Assembly: GCF_000332075.2 (NCBI RefSeq)
Contig: NZ_ALVU02000001.1
Location: 3,236,324 to 3,300,323, forward strand
DNA from: Synechocystis sp. PCC 7509
Lineage (GTDB): Bacteria; Cyanobacteriota; Cyanobacteriia; Cyanobacteriales; Chroococcidiopsidaceae
Length of the DNA: 64,000 bases
Direction: 5' to 3'
The notes beneath the pieces were generated by a model. That model had not been told where the DNA came from. It made no database searches and was given only the letters and a program-made list of their open reading frames with translations. The translations under genes were made by a program, and so were the position numbers. Below are positions 23,425-33,190 of the stretch, one piece after another. The stretch's first letter is position 1. Each line of letters starts with the position of its first letter.

Positions 23425-25902
23425 CTAATTTTTCTCCTTATCCCGCTTTATAGGGAGCGTCACAATAAATTTTGCTCCTTGTCCAAGCGCACTTGTGGCG
23501 GCAATACTGCCACCGTGACGTTCTACAACTTTGCGACAAATAGCTAGTCCCATTCCCGTACCTTCGTATTCGCTGCGATTATGCAAGCGTTGAAAAATGT
23601 TGAAAATGCGATCTAGATATTTTTCATCAAAACCAATGCCGTTATCTTCTATAGTAATTTGACAATGAGTAACTACCAATTTTTCTACTGCTCCCTGTTC
23701 CATCTGTAGCATTTGACTGTTAACTTTGACTACAGGTTTGACGGCGGTGCAATGAAACTTTAGGGCATTAGTAATTAAATTTTGGATTAGTTGGCGGATT
23801 TGCAATGGATCGGCTTCAATTGTGAGTAACTCTCCCACTTCAACACGCCCGCCCGTCTGCTCAATTTGTAGTTCTAGGTCTAGTAATACTTCCTGAACTA
23901 TTTGGCCCAGATCGACTTTTACAAAGGGCTGTGCCTTGGTAGTTATTTGGGAAAGAGCTAATAGGTCATTAATTAAAGTTTGCATTCGTTCGGCGGCGTT
24001 GTGCATCCGCTCCAAATAATCTTGTCCGCGATCGCCTAATTTTTCGCTAAATTGTGATTGTAAGCGATTACCAAAAGCCTGAATTTTCCGCAGTGGTTCT
24101 TGCAAGTCGTGGGAAGCAATATAAGCAAATTCTTGTAATTCAGCGTTAGATCGCAAAAGTTCTTGGCGCTGACGGCTTTCGTCTTCCAATAGTTGAGCTT
24201 GAGCTAAAGCTATCCCAATTTGATTGGCTAGTTGTTGTAAAATTTCAATTTCAAAGTTTTTCCATTTGCGGGGCTTGCTACATTGATGGATAATTGTCAA
24301 TCCCCAAAGCTCTTGTTTTAGCAAAATTGGCACTACTAACTTAGCTTTGACTCCAAAGCTTTGCATAAATTCTACCAAGCAAGGTTCGATCTGGGCTTTT
24401 TCGATATCGTTGATGGTATAAATTCGTCCTTGACTATATTTTTTTAAATATTCTGACTGGAAACATTCATCAGTGATATTTTTCTGCACTACCGAAGCAC
24501 ACCCAGGCGTTATTGCTTCTACAACTATTTGCCCGTATCCGTTATTAAGCAAGCGAAAAATCAGCACTCGGTCAGCTTGCAACAAGTTCAATACTTCAGT
24601 AGCAGTCGTTTGAAGAATCTCATCTATTTGCAAAGACTGGCGAATTTTTAGCGTCACTTCTGAGAGTAATTGCATCCGCTTTTGCGATTCATATAATTGA
24701 ACTTCGCTTTGCTTTTGTTCGGTAATGTCTTGAAAATAAACTGATAGTCCATCTCTTGCGGGGTAAGCGTGGACGGCAAACCAAGCGTTTAGCGGCGGTG
24801 GGTAAAATTCCACAAATTCAACGCTGACTTGTTGGGCTACAGCTTGGTGATACTGCTTGTAAAAAGCTAGGTTTACAGATTCTGGGTATTCTTGCCAAAT
24901 ATTTTTGCCTAGTAATTGCGATCGCGTTTTTTGTAGAAGTAACTCTGCTTGGTGATTGACATAAGTAAATTGCCATTGTTTATCTAAGGCAAAAAAGGCA
25001 TCGGTAATACTTTCAATAATATTTTTAATTTGATTGCGGCTAATTTCCGCCGAAGCTCGCGCCGCTTGCTCTTGAGCAAGTAATATTAAGCGCTCCTGTT
25101 CGGCGGTTTTACGGGCGGTAATATCGGTTGCTATACCTAACATCCGCATCGGTTTATCGTTTTCGTAATAAACTTGACCTCGATTTGCTACCCAATGAAT
25201 GCTACCATCAGCCCAAATAACCCGAAATTCATGGCTAAAGTTGCGATTTTGCTCGATTGCTTGGGCTAATAACTCAGCAACGGCGGGACGATCTTCAGGA
25301 TGGAGACAGTTTAATAAAGCTTTATAGGTGCGGTAATTTGAGCTAGAAGTTAAGCCAAATATTGGTTTTAGTTGTTCGCTATAAATAACTTCATTGGTTA
25401 ATAAGTTCCACTCCCAAGTACCCATTCCCGCCGATTCTAGGGCTAATTTCAATTGTTCGGCTTTGAGATGGGACTTTTCTTTTTGAACTTCTAACTGCAC
25501 CATTGCTTGACTTGATTGGTGTAGATGGCGCACTCTCTGGCGCAATACTGCCCAATGAATCGGTTTAGTTACATAATCTGTCGCCCCGACTTCAAAAGCT
25601 AAGTCTACCGATTCCGGGTCTTCTAATGCTGTAATCATTAGTATGGGAGTGTGAAATCTACTAGGAAGACAACGCATTTGCCGACAGCAATCAAACCCAT
25701 TCATCACAGGCATTAAAGCATCTAGCAGCACAATATCCGGTTGCAATTTAATATAGGAAGCTAAAGCTTGTTCGCCATTTTCTGCCTCTACTACTGTATA
25801 ACCGCCTTGTTCCATTGCTCGGCGTAGCTGAAGGCGCATAAATCTATCGTCATCAACAATCAAAACTAAATGACGATTTGCTGCTAATTCTAAAAAATTC
25901 AT
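23425..25902 (-). CDS. Histidine kinase REC-PAS-PAS-GAF-HisKA-HATPase
   Basis: An 825-residue soluble kinase. Receiver with Asp61 (DIVLLDALMPVMNG), PAS about 155-265, PAS about 290-398, GAF about 415-570, HisKA with His598 in AYIASHDLQEPLRKIQAFG, HATPase to the end (GTGMGLAICRKVVERHGG). The GAF resembles those of phytochrome-related proteins (KLVVPILLKQELWGLTIIHQ) and has Cys508 in the chromophore-cysteine region, but the following His typical of bilin-binding GAFs is Leu. It overlaps the upstream kinase by four bases (ATGA). Confidence 0.92.
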   Translation of the reverse strand: MNFLELAANRHLVLIVDDDRFMRLQLRRAMEQGGYTVVEAENGEQALASYIKLQPDIVLLDALMPVMNGFDCCRQMRCLPSRFHTPILMITALEDPESVDLAFEVGATDYVTKPIHWAVLRQRVRHLHQSSQAMVQLEVQKEKSHLKAEQLKLALESAGMGTWEWNLLTNEVIYSEQLKPIFGLTSSSNYRTYKALLNCLHPEDRPAVAELLAQAIEQNRNFSHEFRVIWADGSIHWVANRGQVYYENDKPMRMLGIATDITARKTAEQERLILLAQEQAARASAEISRNQIKNIIESITDAFFALDKQWQFTYVNHQAELLLQKTRSQLLGKNIWQEYPESVNLAFYKQYHQAVAQQVSVEFVEFYPPPLNAWFAVHAYPARDGLSVYFQDITEQKQSEVQLYESQKRMQLLSEVTLKIRQSLQIDEILQTTATEVLNLLQADRVLIFRLLNNGYGQIVVEAITPGCASVVQKNITDECFQSEYLKKYSQGRIYTINDIEKAQIEPCLVEFMQSFGVKAKLVVPILLKQELWGLTIIHQCSKPRKWKNFEIEILQQLANQIGIALAQAQLLEDESRQRQELLRSNAELQEFAYIASHDLQEPLRKIQAFGNRLQSQFSEKLGDRGQDYLERMHNAAERMQTLINDLLALSQITTKAQPFVKVDLGQIVQEVLLDLELQIEQTGGRVEVGELLTIEADPLQIRQLIQNLITNALKFHCTAVKPVVKVNSQMLQMEQGAVEKLVVTHCQITIEDNGIGFDEKYLDRIFNIFQRLHNRSEYEGTGMGLAICRKVVERHGGSIAATSALGQGAKFIVTLPIKRDKEKN

Positions 25903-28900
25903 AACGACTTGCGGTACTGGCTGACAAAAAAATGCAAGGCTGCCTTGACTTGTTCGTATTGGGCTTGTAGTTGCGGCAGTTTTTCTAACCCATCTTCAGT
26001 ATGACTTGTACGGCTGAGGGTTTCCAATTCTTGACACATAGCTGCTAAATTTGTTGCGCCTATTGTGGCACTACTAGACTTTAAAGTATGAGCTGCTAGG
26101 CGTAATTCGGCAGCATCTTGTTGAGAAATCGCCCTACTAATTGTTTCTAAGTATTGAGGAGCATCTTCTAAGTAACATTCAATAATTTCTATTAAGATCG
26201 CCTCATCTTCCCCCACCATAGTTTTAAATTCGGCAATAATGTTCGCGTCAATGGGGCTAGAAGGCTCTGTAGCTGCGTGTTGACACTTACTCAAGGCGGC
26301 GGCTAATTGGTCTAACCTGATGGGCTTACTAAGGTAGTCATCCATGCCAGCATTTAAGCATTCTTCGCGATCGCCTTGCATGGCATTAGCAGTCATGGCA
26401 ATAATTCGCGGGCGCACTCTATGACTGGCGATAATTTGGCGCGTAGCTGCCAAACCGTCCATTTTTGGCATTTGTACGTCCATCAATATCACATCGTAAT
26501 GTTGATGATTTAGCGCCGCCAATACTTCCAATCCATCTTTGGCGACATCGGCAGCGTAGCCCAATTGTTGCAGCAAGTGTAAGGCTACTTTTTGATTAAC
26601 GATATTGTCTTCCGCCAGCAAAATACTTAAGGGTAAGGCAACGATGGGAGTGGTTTTTTGTCGTGGCAAAGTTGGGGTAGTTAAAATTACAGATTTGTTA
26701 TTTAAAATTTGATTTAAAACATTGCACAAATGAATTTGTTTAATTGGTTTACTAATAACGGCGGCAAAGTTGGCGTTTGTTCTTGCTTGCTTTTCTATCT
26801 GACCTTTATCAATGGATGTCAATAAAACTAAAGGTAGATTTTTTGTGGGTAAATATTCATGAATTTTTATAGCTAAAGTTAATCCATCCATGTGCGGCAT
26901 TTGCATATCTAAAATTGCTAAGTCGAAACTTTGTTTTTGCAGCAATTTGAGAGCTTCGTTACCCGATTCTACTGCCTGCGGCATCATTCCCCAAAATTGG
27001 GTTTGAAGGATTAAAATTTGTCTATTAGTACCATTGTCATCAACAATTAATACCTTTTTTCCTTGTAATTGCAACTCGTCTTGCTCAACAAGAATTTGAG
27101 AATTAGCTGCCGCCGGAGCAATAATTGTAAAATAAAATGTAGAGCCGCAATTTGCTTGACTTTCACACCACATTTGACCGCCCATTTTTTCGCTTAATTG
27201 CTTGCCAATTGCTAGTCCCAGCCCTGTACCTCCATACTGACGGGTAGTAGAAGAATCTACTTGACTAAAAGACTTAAACAAGCGATGTTGTCTTTCTAGC
27301 GGAATCCCTACCCCTGTATCTTTAACTGCAAACTTAAATTCGTAATGAGTATCAATTGTATTTTTCTTTGGTGTTTGCAGTTTGCGGGCTGTAACTAAAA
27401 CTATCACTTCGCCAGTAGATGTAAATTTAACGGCATTACTCAGCAAGTTGACTAATATTTGTCGCAAGCGGATAACATCTGCCACCAGTAAATTAGGTAC
27501 TTCCGGAGCGATTAAGTAAGCTAATTCAATGTTTTTTTCTGCGGCTTTAAAAGCTAATAAATCGAGGGATTCTTCGACAAAATCTCGGAGATTGAAGGAG
27601 TATTGCTCTAACTCTAATTTTCCAGATTCAATTTTTGACAAATCCAGAATATCGTTAATCAGCATTAATAAAGTATCGCTACTACTTTGAATTGTATTTA
27701 CAAAGTCTTGCTGTTGCGGAGTCAATTGCATAGTCAACAAAATATCTGTTAAGCCGACAATGGCATTCATAGGAGTACGAATTTCGTGACTCATATTTGC
27801 AAGAAACTGGCTTTTAAGGCGCGTGGCACTTTCCGCCGCCACTTTAGCTTTTTCTAAGGCTTTGGTACTGGCAATTAGCGCCAGTTGTCCAAAGTATTGT
27901 TCGCTAATATCATCAAATAGCCATAGTCTACCTGGAACATCGCCCGTGCGAGTGGAGGTACTAGAAACACTCAAAACTTTGGGCTTTTCACCGCCAATAA
28001 TCCAATTCCAGTTACGGATTTCGCTTTGAGGTTGGCTAAAAAACTGTTGTGCCTGGGCAGCAATTTCGGTTTGGTTTTCCGCACTTTTGCGTAAAGCAGC
28101 CATTGCTTGAGCAAGGATTGGTGGTTCTACATAGCCAGGATTTAATTGCAATTGCTGCGCCGCCGCTTGATTAATCCACCCCTGTTCGCCGCTTTCATCG
28201 ACAAATACAACGCCCTGATGAATTGTCTCTAGCATTGCCTCATAACGCGCCTGTAGCTTGTCAAGGCTAGTAGTTAAATCGTTAAATTTTAAAAGGGTGC
28301 GTAGATGCCCAAGTATTGAGTCAATAAATCGTTTTAAATAGGCGGAAATCTGCGTAGGTTGATGCCAAATTAATAAAATTGCTCCTTTCCTGCCATCGAC
28401 GGATACTAGGGGCAATACAGCCACAGATTTAGCCCCTTGAGCGATTAATACACGAGCAGCGTTAGGGGTTGAGGAGTAATTATGGTAATACAAGCATTGG
28501 TTAATATTTACAGCCTCTGCATACAAAGCGGGATTTGTCAAAGAATTGGGTAAGGCATTCTGGGGAAATTGGGCGATCGCCACGGCGGTAAGATCGTCAA
28601 TTTGGCGTAAAGCGATCGCTGCATCGGCTTGGGCAAAGTTAAGCAATAATTTGATTGCTTTAGTAATTAATGTAATCGGCGTAGGATCGCCATCGCTTAA
28701 GCTTGAAAGCACCGATTGAGAAGCCAATCGCCACTCAATGCGCCGTAAAAACTGGGCTAAAAAAACACTACTCAAAGAAGTCACACCTAATTCAATTAGA
28801 TGTAATAATCCGCTACCGAGACTAGCCGCCAGGATGAGGAATATTAACCCCACAGATAAAGCAGACAAGGGCAACATTGAGCAAAAGAGCAAAAATACCA

Positions 28901-29048
28901 ATCCGAAAATTTGGCTAGTTGTCCAGTTATCTAATAGTGCCAAAATCGCCAACAGCAACACTAATCCTAGTAATGCTGGGGTAAAGGTTGGTAACAAGTT
29001 CGGATGATGGCGCAATTGCCACCGTTGGATATTTATTCGCCAAGCCAT
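25899..29048 (-). CDS. Membrane hybrid histidine kinase with two receivers and HPt
   Basis: A 1049-residue complete phosphorelay in one chain. Two to three membrane helices (about 20-95), a GAF-like region (about 125-250), PAS (about 265-385), HisKA with His421 (ANMSHEIRTPMNAIVGLT), HATPase (DTGVGIPLERQ, GGTGLGLAIGKQL), receiver 1 with Asp714 (LAILDMQMPHMDG), receiver 2 with Asp857 (VILMDVQMPKMDG), and HPt with His987 (AAHTLKSSSATIGA). It is second in the operon: its ATG lies 16 bases inside the RsbQ-like hydrolase gene, and its stop overlaps the next kinase by four bases. Confidence 0.92.
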   Translation of the reverse strand: MAWRINIQRWQLRHHPNLLPTFTPALLGLVLLLAILALLDNWTTSQIFGLVFLLFCSMLPLSALSVGLIFLILAASLGSGLLHLIELGVTSLSSVFLAQFLRRIEWRLASQSVLSSLSDGDPTPITLITKAIKLLLNFAQADAAIALRQIDDLTAVAIAQFPQNALPNSLTNPALYAEAVNINQCLYYHNYSSTPNAARVLIAQGAKSVAVLPLVSVDGRKGAILLIWHQPTQISAYLKRFIDSILGHLRTLLKFNDLTTSLDKLQARYEAMLETIHQGVVFVDESGEQGWINQAAAQQLQLNPGYVEPPILAQAMAALRKSAENQTEIAAQAQQFFSQPQSEIRNWNWIIGGEKPKVLSVSSTSTRTGDVPGRLWLFDDISEQYFGQLALIASTKALEKAKVAAESATRLKSQFLANMSHEIRTPMNAIVGLTDILLTMQLTPQQQDFVNTIQSSSDTLLMLINDILDLSKIESGKLELEQYSFNLRDFVEESLDLLAFKAAEKNIELAYLIAPEVPNLLVADVIRLRQILVNLLSNAVKFTSTGEVIVLVTARKLQTPKKNTIDTHYEFKFAVKDTGVGIPLERQHRLFKSFSQVDSSTTRQYGGTGLGLAIGKQLSEKMGGQMWCESQANCGSTFYFTIIAPAAANSQILVEQDELQLQGKKVLIVDDNGTNRQILILQTQFWGMMPQAVESGNEALKLLQKQSFDLAILDMQMPHMDGLTLAIKIHEYLPTKNLPLVLLTSIDKGQIEKQARTNANFAAVISKPIKQIHLCNVLNQILNNKSVILTTPTLPRQKTTPIVALPLSILLAEDNIVNQKVALHLLQQLGYAADVAKDGLEVLAALNHQHYDVILMDVQMPKMDGLAATRQIIASHRVRPRIIAMTANAMQGDREECLNAGMDDYLSKPIRLDQLAAALSKCQHAATEPSSPIDANIIAEFKTMVGEDEAILIEIIECYLEDAPQYLETISRAISQQDAAELRLAAHTLKSSSATIGATNLAAMCQELETLSRTSHTEDGLEKLPQLQAQYEQVKAALHFFVSQYRKSL

Positions 29049-29833
29049 GATGCGATCGCTTTTGTAACGACTTCCGGCGCACTGAGATGAGGTAAATGTC
29101 CCTCCGCAGCAATGGGGATAAATTTATTATGCTTAATTTTATCTGCCATATATTGCCCCACTTCTTCGGGTACGGCAGGATCGTGACTGGGTTGTAAAAT
29201 TAGTGTGGGGACTTGCAAGCGCGGCAAATCTTGGCGATGATCGGATTCAAAAATTACTCGTGCTACAGCTTGGGCGATATCTGGGCGAATCTCGGTTAAA
29301 GTTCTGGCAAATTCTTGAGCCAATTCTGGGCGATCGCTATTACCCATAACTAAGGGTGCAAAACCACTAGCCCAACTATAGTAATTAGAAGACATCGCCG
29401 CGTACAAGCTATCTAAATCGGTGCGTCCAAATCCGCCGACATATTCGCGATCGTTGAGATAACGGGGAGAAGCGCTCAGAAAAATTAGCTTACTAAAGCG
29501 ATTACTTTCAACCAAAGCCGCCAACAAACCAATCATGCACCCCACCGAATGACCGATCAAAGTAGACTTAGTTAGCTTCAACTCGGCGCACAAATCTAAC
29601 AAATCTTCCGCATAACTATAAAGGCTGCTGTAACGATGGGGACTATAAGCATTAAAATCTGATTTTCCCGCGCCCACATGGTCAAATAATACAATCCGGT
29701 ACTTGGGCGCAAAGGCGGCTACTTGATGTCGCCAAGCTGTTTGATCGGAGCCGAAACCGTGGGAAAAAATTAATGTTTGTTCGCCTTTGCCCAAAACTTT
29801 GACATTATTGCGCTCAAAAATGCTAGTTGCCAT
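29033..29833 (-). CDS. RsbQ-type alpha/beta hydrolase
   Basis: A 266-residue hydrolase that follows Bacillus RsbQ along its whole length: SHGFGSDQTAWRHQVAAF, LFDHVGAGKSDF, RYSSLYSYAEDLLDLC, IGHSVGCMIGLLAA. The catalytic triad is Ser96, Asp218 and His246, almost the same numbering as in RsbQ. RsbQ acts as a small-molecule sensor with a signalling partner, and plant karrikin and strigolactone receptors are relatives. Here it heads a phosphorelay operon and overlaps the kinase gene by 16 bases, so it probably supplies the input signal. That role is inference. Confidence 0.9.
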   Translation of the reverse strand: MATSIFERNNVKVLGKGEQTLIFSHGFGSDQTAWRHQVAAFAPKYRIVLFDHVGAGKSDFNAYSPHRYSSLYSYAEDLLDLCAELKLTKSTLIGHSVGCMIGLLAALVESNRFSKLIFLSASPRYLNDREYVGGFGRTDLDSLYAAMSSNYYSWASGFAPLVMGNSDRPELAQEFARTLTEIRPDIAQAVARVIFESDHRQDLPRLQVPTLILQPSHDPAVPEEVGQYMADKIKHNKFIPIAAEGHLPHLSAPEVVTKAIASWLGE

Positions 29834-29863
29834 AAATTACAGTTTCGACCTTTTATTCTCAAA

Positions 29864-29898
29864 AAAAGCGGTAGAGCATTAAATACTCTACCGCTTTT
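29864..29898 (-). terminator. clpC terminator
   Basis: A perfect 13-base stem (AAAAGCGGTAGAG with CTCTACCGCTTTT) around a 9-base loop, 33 bases after the clpC stop. Read on the minus strand it ends in seven T. It separates clpC from the RsbQ operon and may also insulate that operon's promoter. Confidence 0.9.
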
Positions 29899-29930
29899 AT
29901 AGTTATGCCTCGGTTAGCTTGTAACTAAAC

Positions 29931-32420
29931 TTACGCACCCTTAGTTAAATCAACACCTTGGGGTAATAACTCGCGGGTTGTCGGCTCGGAAACTACTTTA
30001 ACTATTCCCGTTTCATCGACATCAACCAACGCCGTATCGCCATCGCGGACGCGACCCGATAAAATTTCCTCAGCTAGGCTGTCTTCCAGCAAGCGCATAA
30101 TGGCGCGGCGCAATGGTCTTGCTCCGTAGCTGGGGTTGTATCCTTCTTCTACCAAGCGATCTTTGAAGCGTTCGGTAACGTCTAAGGTAATACCCTTTTC
30201 CATTAGACGATTGAATACTTCCTTGAGCAGGATATCGGCAATTTCCTTCACTTCGTCTCTAGTCAACTGACGGAAGACAATAATCTCGTCTAGTCGGTTT
30301 AAGAACTCTGGACGGAAGTATTGCTTAAGTTCTTCATTAACTAGCGACTTAATCCGGTTGTATTGGGATTCTGCCACGTCTTGAGCCAATTCAAAACCTA
30401 AACCCGCCGCACCTTTTTCAATCACCTTAGAACCGATGTTAGAAGTCAAAATCAGCAAGGTATTTTTGAAGTCTACCGTGCGACCTTTAGCATCCGTTAA
30501 CCGCCCATCTTCCAATATCTGCAAGAGCATATTGAATACATCGGGGTGGGCTTTTTCAATTTCATCAAACAGCACCACCGTGTAAGGACGACGACGTACA
30601 GCTTCTGTTAGCTGACCGCCTTCGTTGTAACCTACGTACCCTGGAGGCGAACCAATTAGCTTGGATACGGTGTGACGCTCCATATATTCCGACATATCGA
30701 GCCGGATCATCGCGTCTTCCGAACCGAAGAAATAAGCCGCTAAAGACTTAGTTAACTCGGTTTTTCCTACTCCAGTAGGGCCAGAGAAGACAAAACTTGC
30801 GATCGGTCGGTTGGGATTTTTTAAGCCCACACGAGCGCGGCGAATAGCCTTAGAAACCGCTCTAACTGCTTCTTCTTGCCCGATTAAACGCTGGTGCAGG
30901 GTGTCTTCCATGTGCATCAGCTTCTCGGATTCCGATTCGGTCAGCTTGCTAACGGGTACACCTGTCCAAGAAGCAACGATATGGGCAATATCTTCTTCGG
31001 TAACGACGGGGGCATCTTCTCCATCTGGGCGGGTGGTATTAGCTTTATTTTGCGATAGGGCGCGGATTTCGCCTTTGATTTCCATTTCACGATCGCGCAA
31101 TTCTCCAGCTTTACCAAAATCTTGTCCCCGGACTGCGTCGTCTTTTTCTTTTAAGACTTTACGCAATTCTTTGTCTAAATCTTTGGCGGCGGGTGGAAGT
31201 GCTGAATTAATTAACCGCACTCTAGAGCCTGCTTCGTCCATCAAATCGATAGCTTTGTCGGGTAAAAAGCGATCGCTTATGTAACGGTCAGATAGTTTAG
31301 CGGCGGCAAACAAAGCTTCATCAGAGATTTTTAGTTTGTGGTGTTGCTCGTAGCGTTCCCGTAAACCAAACAATATCTCAATAGTTTCATCTACCGAGGG
31401 TTCGCCCACCATTACAGGTTGAAAGCGGCGTTCTAAAGCAGCATCGCGTTCAATGTGCTTGCGGTATTCGTCTAAAGTTGTTGCACCAATACACTGCAAT
31501 TCTCCTCTTGCCAAGGCTGGTTTGAGGATATTTGCCGCGTCAATAGCGCCTTCGGCTGCGCCCGCACCGATGAGAGTATGCACCTCGTCAATCACCAAAA
31601 TCACGTTCCCCGCCGAACGAATTTCGTCCATGATTTTTTTCAGGCGTTCTTCAAATTCACCGCGATATTTAGTCCCAGCTACCAATAATCCAATATCGAG
31701 GGTAACTACGCGCTTATCTTCGAGGATATCTGGTATATCTTTATTAGCAATTCGTGAAGCTAACCCTTCAGCGATCGCAGTTTTACCAACGCCGGGTTCG
31801 CCAATCAATACGGGGTTGTTTTTTGTCCGCCGACCCAATATTTGAATTACGCGCTCAATTTCTTTGGCACGACCAACTACCGGATCTAGCTTGCCATCGG
31901 CTGCCATTTGCGTCAAGTTTGAGCCAAATTCATCCAATGTGGGTGTTTTGGTTCGTCCTGACGGCGACCCGGCATTAACTTCGGCGGTTTCTCCTAGCAT
32001 CCGAATTACTTGGGTGCGAACTTTTGATAAGTCTACGCCTAAGTTTTCTAATACTCTAGCCGCTACGCCTTCTCCTTCGCGGATTAAGCCTAGTAGTAAG
32101 TGTTCTGTGCCAATATAGTTATGTCCTAATTGTCGTGCTTCTTCTAGAGATAGTTCTAGAACTCGCTTCGCGCGTGGCGTAAATGGAATTTCCACTGCGA
32201 CAAAGCCCGAACCACGACCGATAATTTTTTCTACTTCAATCCGAGCATCTTTGAGATTGACACCCATTGACCTCAAGACTTTTGCTGCTACGCCCGTTCC
32301 TTCGCCGATCAGACCCAGGAGGATCTGTTCTGTTCCTACGAAGTTGTGACCCAGGCGGCGGGCTTCTTCCTGGGCCAGCATGATCACCTTAATGGCTTTT
32401 TCTGTGAAGCGTTCAAACAT
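29931..32420 (-). CDS. clpC: ATP-dependent Clp protease ATPase subunit ClpC
   Basis: An 829-residue class 1 Hsp100 unfoldase that feeds proteins to ClpP. N-terminal Clp repeats ([20 protein letters not shown] and [18 protein letters not shown]), first AAA+ domain with [13 protein letters not shown], UvrB/UvrC-like middle coil, second AAA+ domain with [17 protein letters not shown], and the C-terminal [20 protein letters not shown]. It is essential and abundant in cyanobacteria. It is a single gene with a strong terminator behind it. Confidence 0.97.
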   Translation of the reverse strand: MFERFTEKAIKVIMLAQEEARRLGHNFVGTEQILLGLIGEGTGVAAKVLRSMGVNLKDARIEVEKIIGRGSGFVAVEIPFTPRAKRVLELSLEEARQLGHNYIGTEHLLLGLIREGEGVAARVLENLGVDLSKVRTQVIRMLGETAEVNAGSPSGRTKTPTLDEFGSNLTQMAADGKLDPVVGRAKEIERVIQILGRRTKNNPVLIGEPGVGKTAIAEGLASRIANKDIPDILEDKRVVTLDIGLLVAGTKYRGEFEERLKKIMDEIRSAGNVILVIDEVHTLIGAGAAEGAIDAANILKPALARGELQCIGATTLDEYRKHIERDAALERRFQPVMVGEPSVDETIEILFGLRERYEQHHKLKISDEALFAAAKLSDRYISDRFLPDKAIDLMDEAGSRVRLINSALPPAAKDLDKELRKVLKEKDDAVRGQDFGKAGELRDREMEIKGEIRALSQNKANTTRPDGEDAPVVTEEDIAHIVASWTGVPVSKLTESESEKLMHMEDTLHQRLIGQEEAVRAVSKAIRRARVGLKNPNRPIASFVFSGPTGVGKTELTKSLAAYFFGSEDAMIRLDMSEYMERHTVSKLIGSPPGYVGYNEGGQLTEAVRRRPYTVVLFDEIEKAHPDVFNMLLQILEDGRLTDAKGRTVDFKNTLLILTSNIGSKVIEKGAAGLGFELAQDVAESQYNRIKSLVNEELKQYFRPEFLNRLDEIIVFRQLTRDEVKEIADILLKEVFNRLMEKGITLDVTERFKDRLVEEGYNPSYGARPLRRAIMRLLEDSLAEEILSGRVRDGDTALVDVDETGIVKVVSEPTTRELLPQGVDLTKGA

Positions 32421-32717
32421 AGCGTTTTTGGTTCCCCTGAGTCGTGCCAGTACGCTGATTTTAGCATAGGCTACATTTCTGGCTGTCTTATGATGATAGC
32501 TACAAGCAGTACGGTTTTCCCCACTCTAAGGAAACAATTTTTATTTTTTTGTAAAAGTATGCTGTTCTAAATACTTGGTGTAAGTATAAATTCTTATACC
32601 TAAATTAGGTCAACGGGCGATCGCACTTTAGGGAAAAAAATCAATAATATTTTCCTAAAAATAAGCGATCGCCCAAGCCATACTAAAGACATCTAAGGGT
32701 TTTTAGATTGGGTTGCT

Positions 32718-32888
32718 ATGAGTGTCACTACCTACAAATGGACAATTGAACGCTACCATCAGGCGATTTCTGCGGAGCTTTTTGACAGCGAATCCGTCGA
32801 GCTATTGCGTGGAGATATTATAGTTATGCCCCCAGAGGGAGAAACCCATGCCTACTACAACAGCGAAGTCGGAGAGATGTCACATTAA
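32718..32888 (+). pseudogene. Uma2-family (DUF820) 5' remnant
   Basis: A 56-codon fragment: TTYKWTIERYHQAISAELF, SVELLRGDIIVMPPEGETH, YYNSEVGE, then a stop. This is the N-terminal third of a Uma2-type PD-(D/E)xK protein; the catalytic part is missing. Its start and upstream DNA match the remnant at 2667-2750 on the other strand. Confidence 0.75.
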
Positions 32889-33070
32889 ATACTGAATTAA
32901 CTACACCTTATTGTGCTAGCAGATCGGGGACTATTTGTGTAAATGTAACCTGGAACAGCGCAAGGATTTATGGTGCAGACCCTGCCGAAGAAAAAATTAT
33001 AGATGTAGAGTTTCAATCAATCCGCAAGGCAGTAATGGAGAAGTTTAAACCCGTTGCCGATCGCACTTAA
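32870..33070 (+). pseudogene. 3' end of an unknown gene fused behind the Uma2 remnant
   Basis: In another frame the sequence is open for about 66 codons up to TAA: DVTLNTELTTPYCASRSGTI, WNSARIYGADPAEEKIIDVE, SIRKAVMEKFKPVADRT. It has no start and is not the expected C-terminal part of Uma2. I do not recognise it. It is probably the end of a different gene joined by deletion. Confidence 0.4.
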
Positions 33071-33190
33071 CTAATATTAAAAAGTTTTGTACCTAGGCTA
33101 ACGGCTTGAATTACAAAAAAACTTTTTGATTAAAAAAATCGGCGGGTAAATAGTTACTCGCCGATTCTTAATTAAGCTAAAATTGCCCTT

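Larger units (their letters stand above)
32421..33190. other. Gap between clpC and ilvB with decayed genes
   Basis: The clpC promoter should lie in 32421-32640. Two HIP1-related sites lie near 32620 and 32666. The rest is the Uma2 start fragment (32718-32888) joined to a second unrelated gene end (to 33070), then about 120 bases before the ilvB stop, which include ATCGGCGGGTAAATAGTTAC with its partner CTCGCCGAT (a likely ilvB terminator near 33140-33166). Confidence 0.5.

Noticed and set aside
30811..31978. Several long frames antisense to clpC
   Set aside because: Shadows of a highly conserved gene with biased codon use; no start signals or domains.
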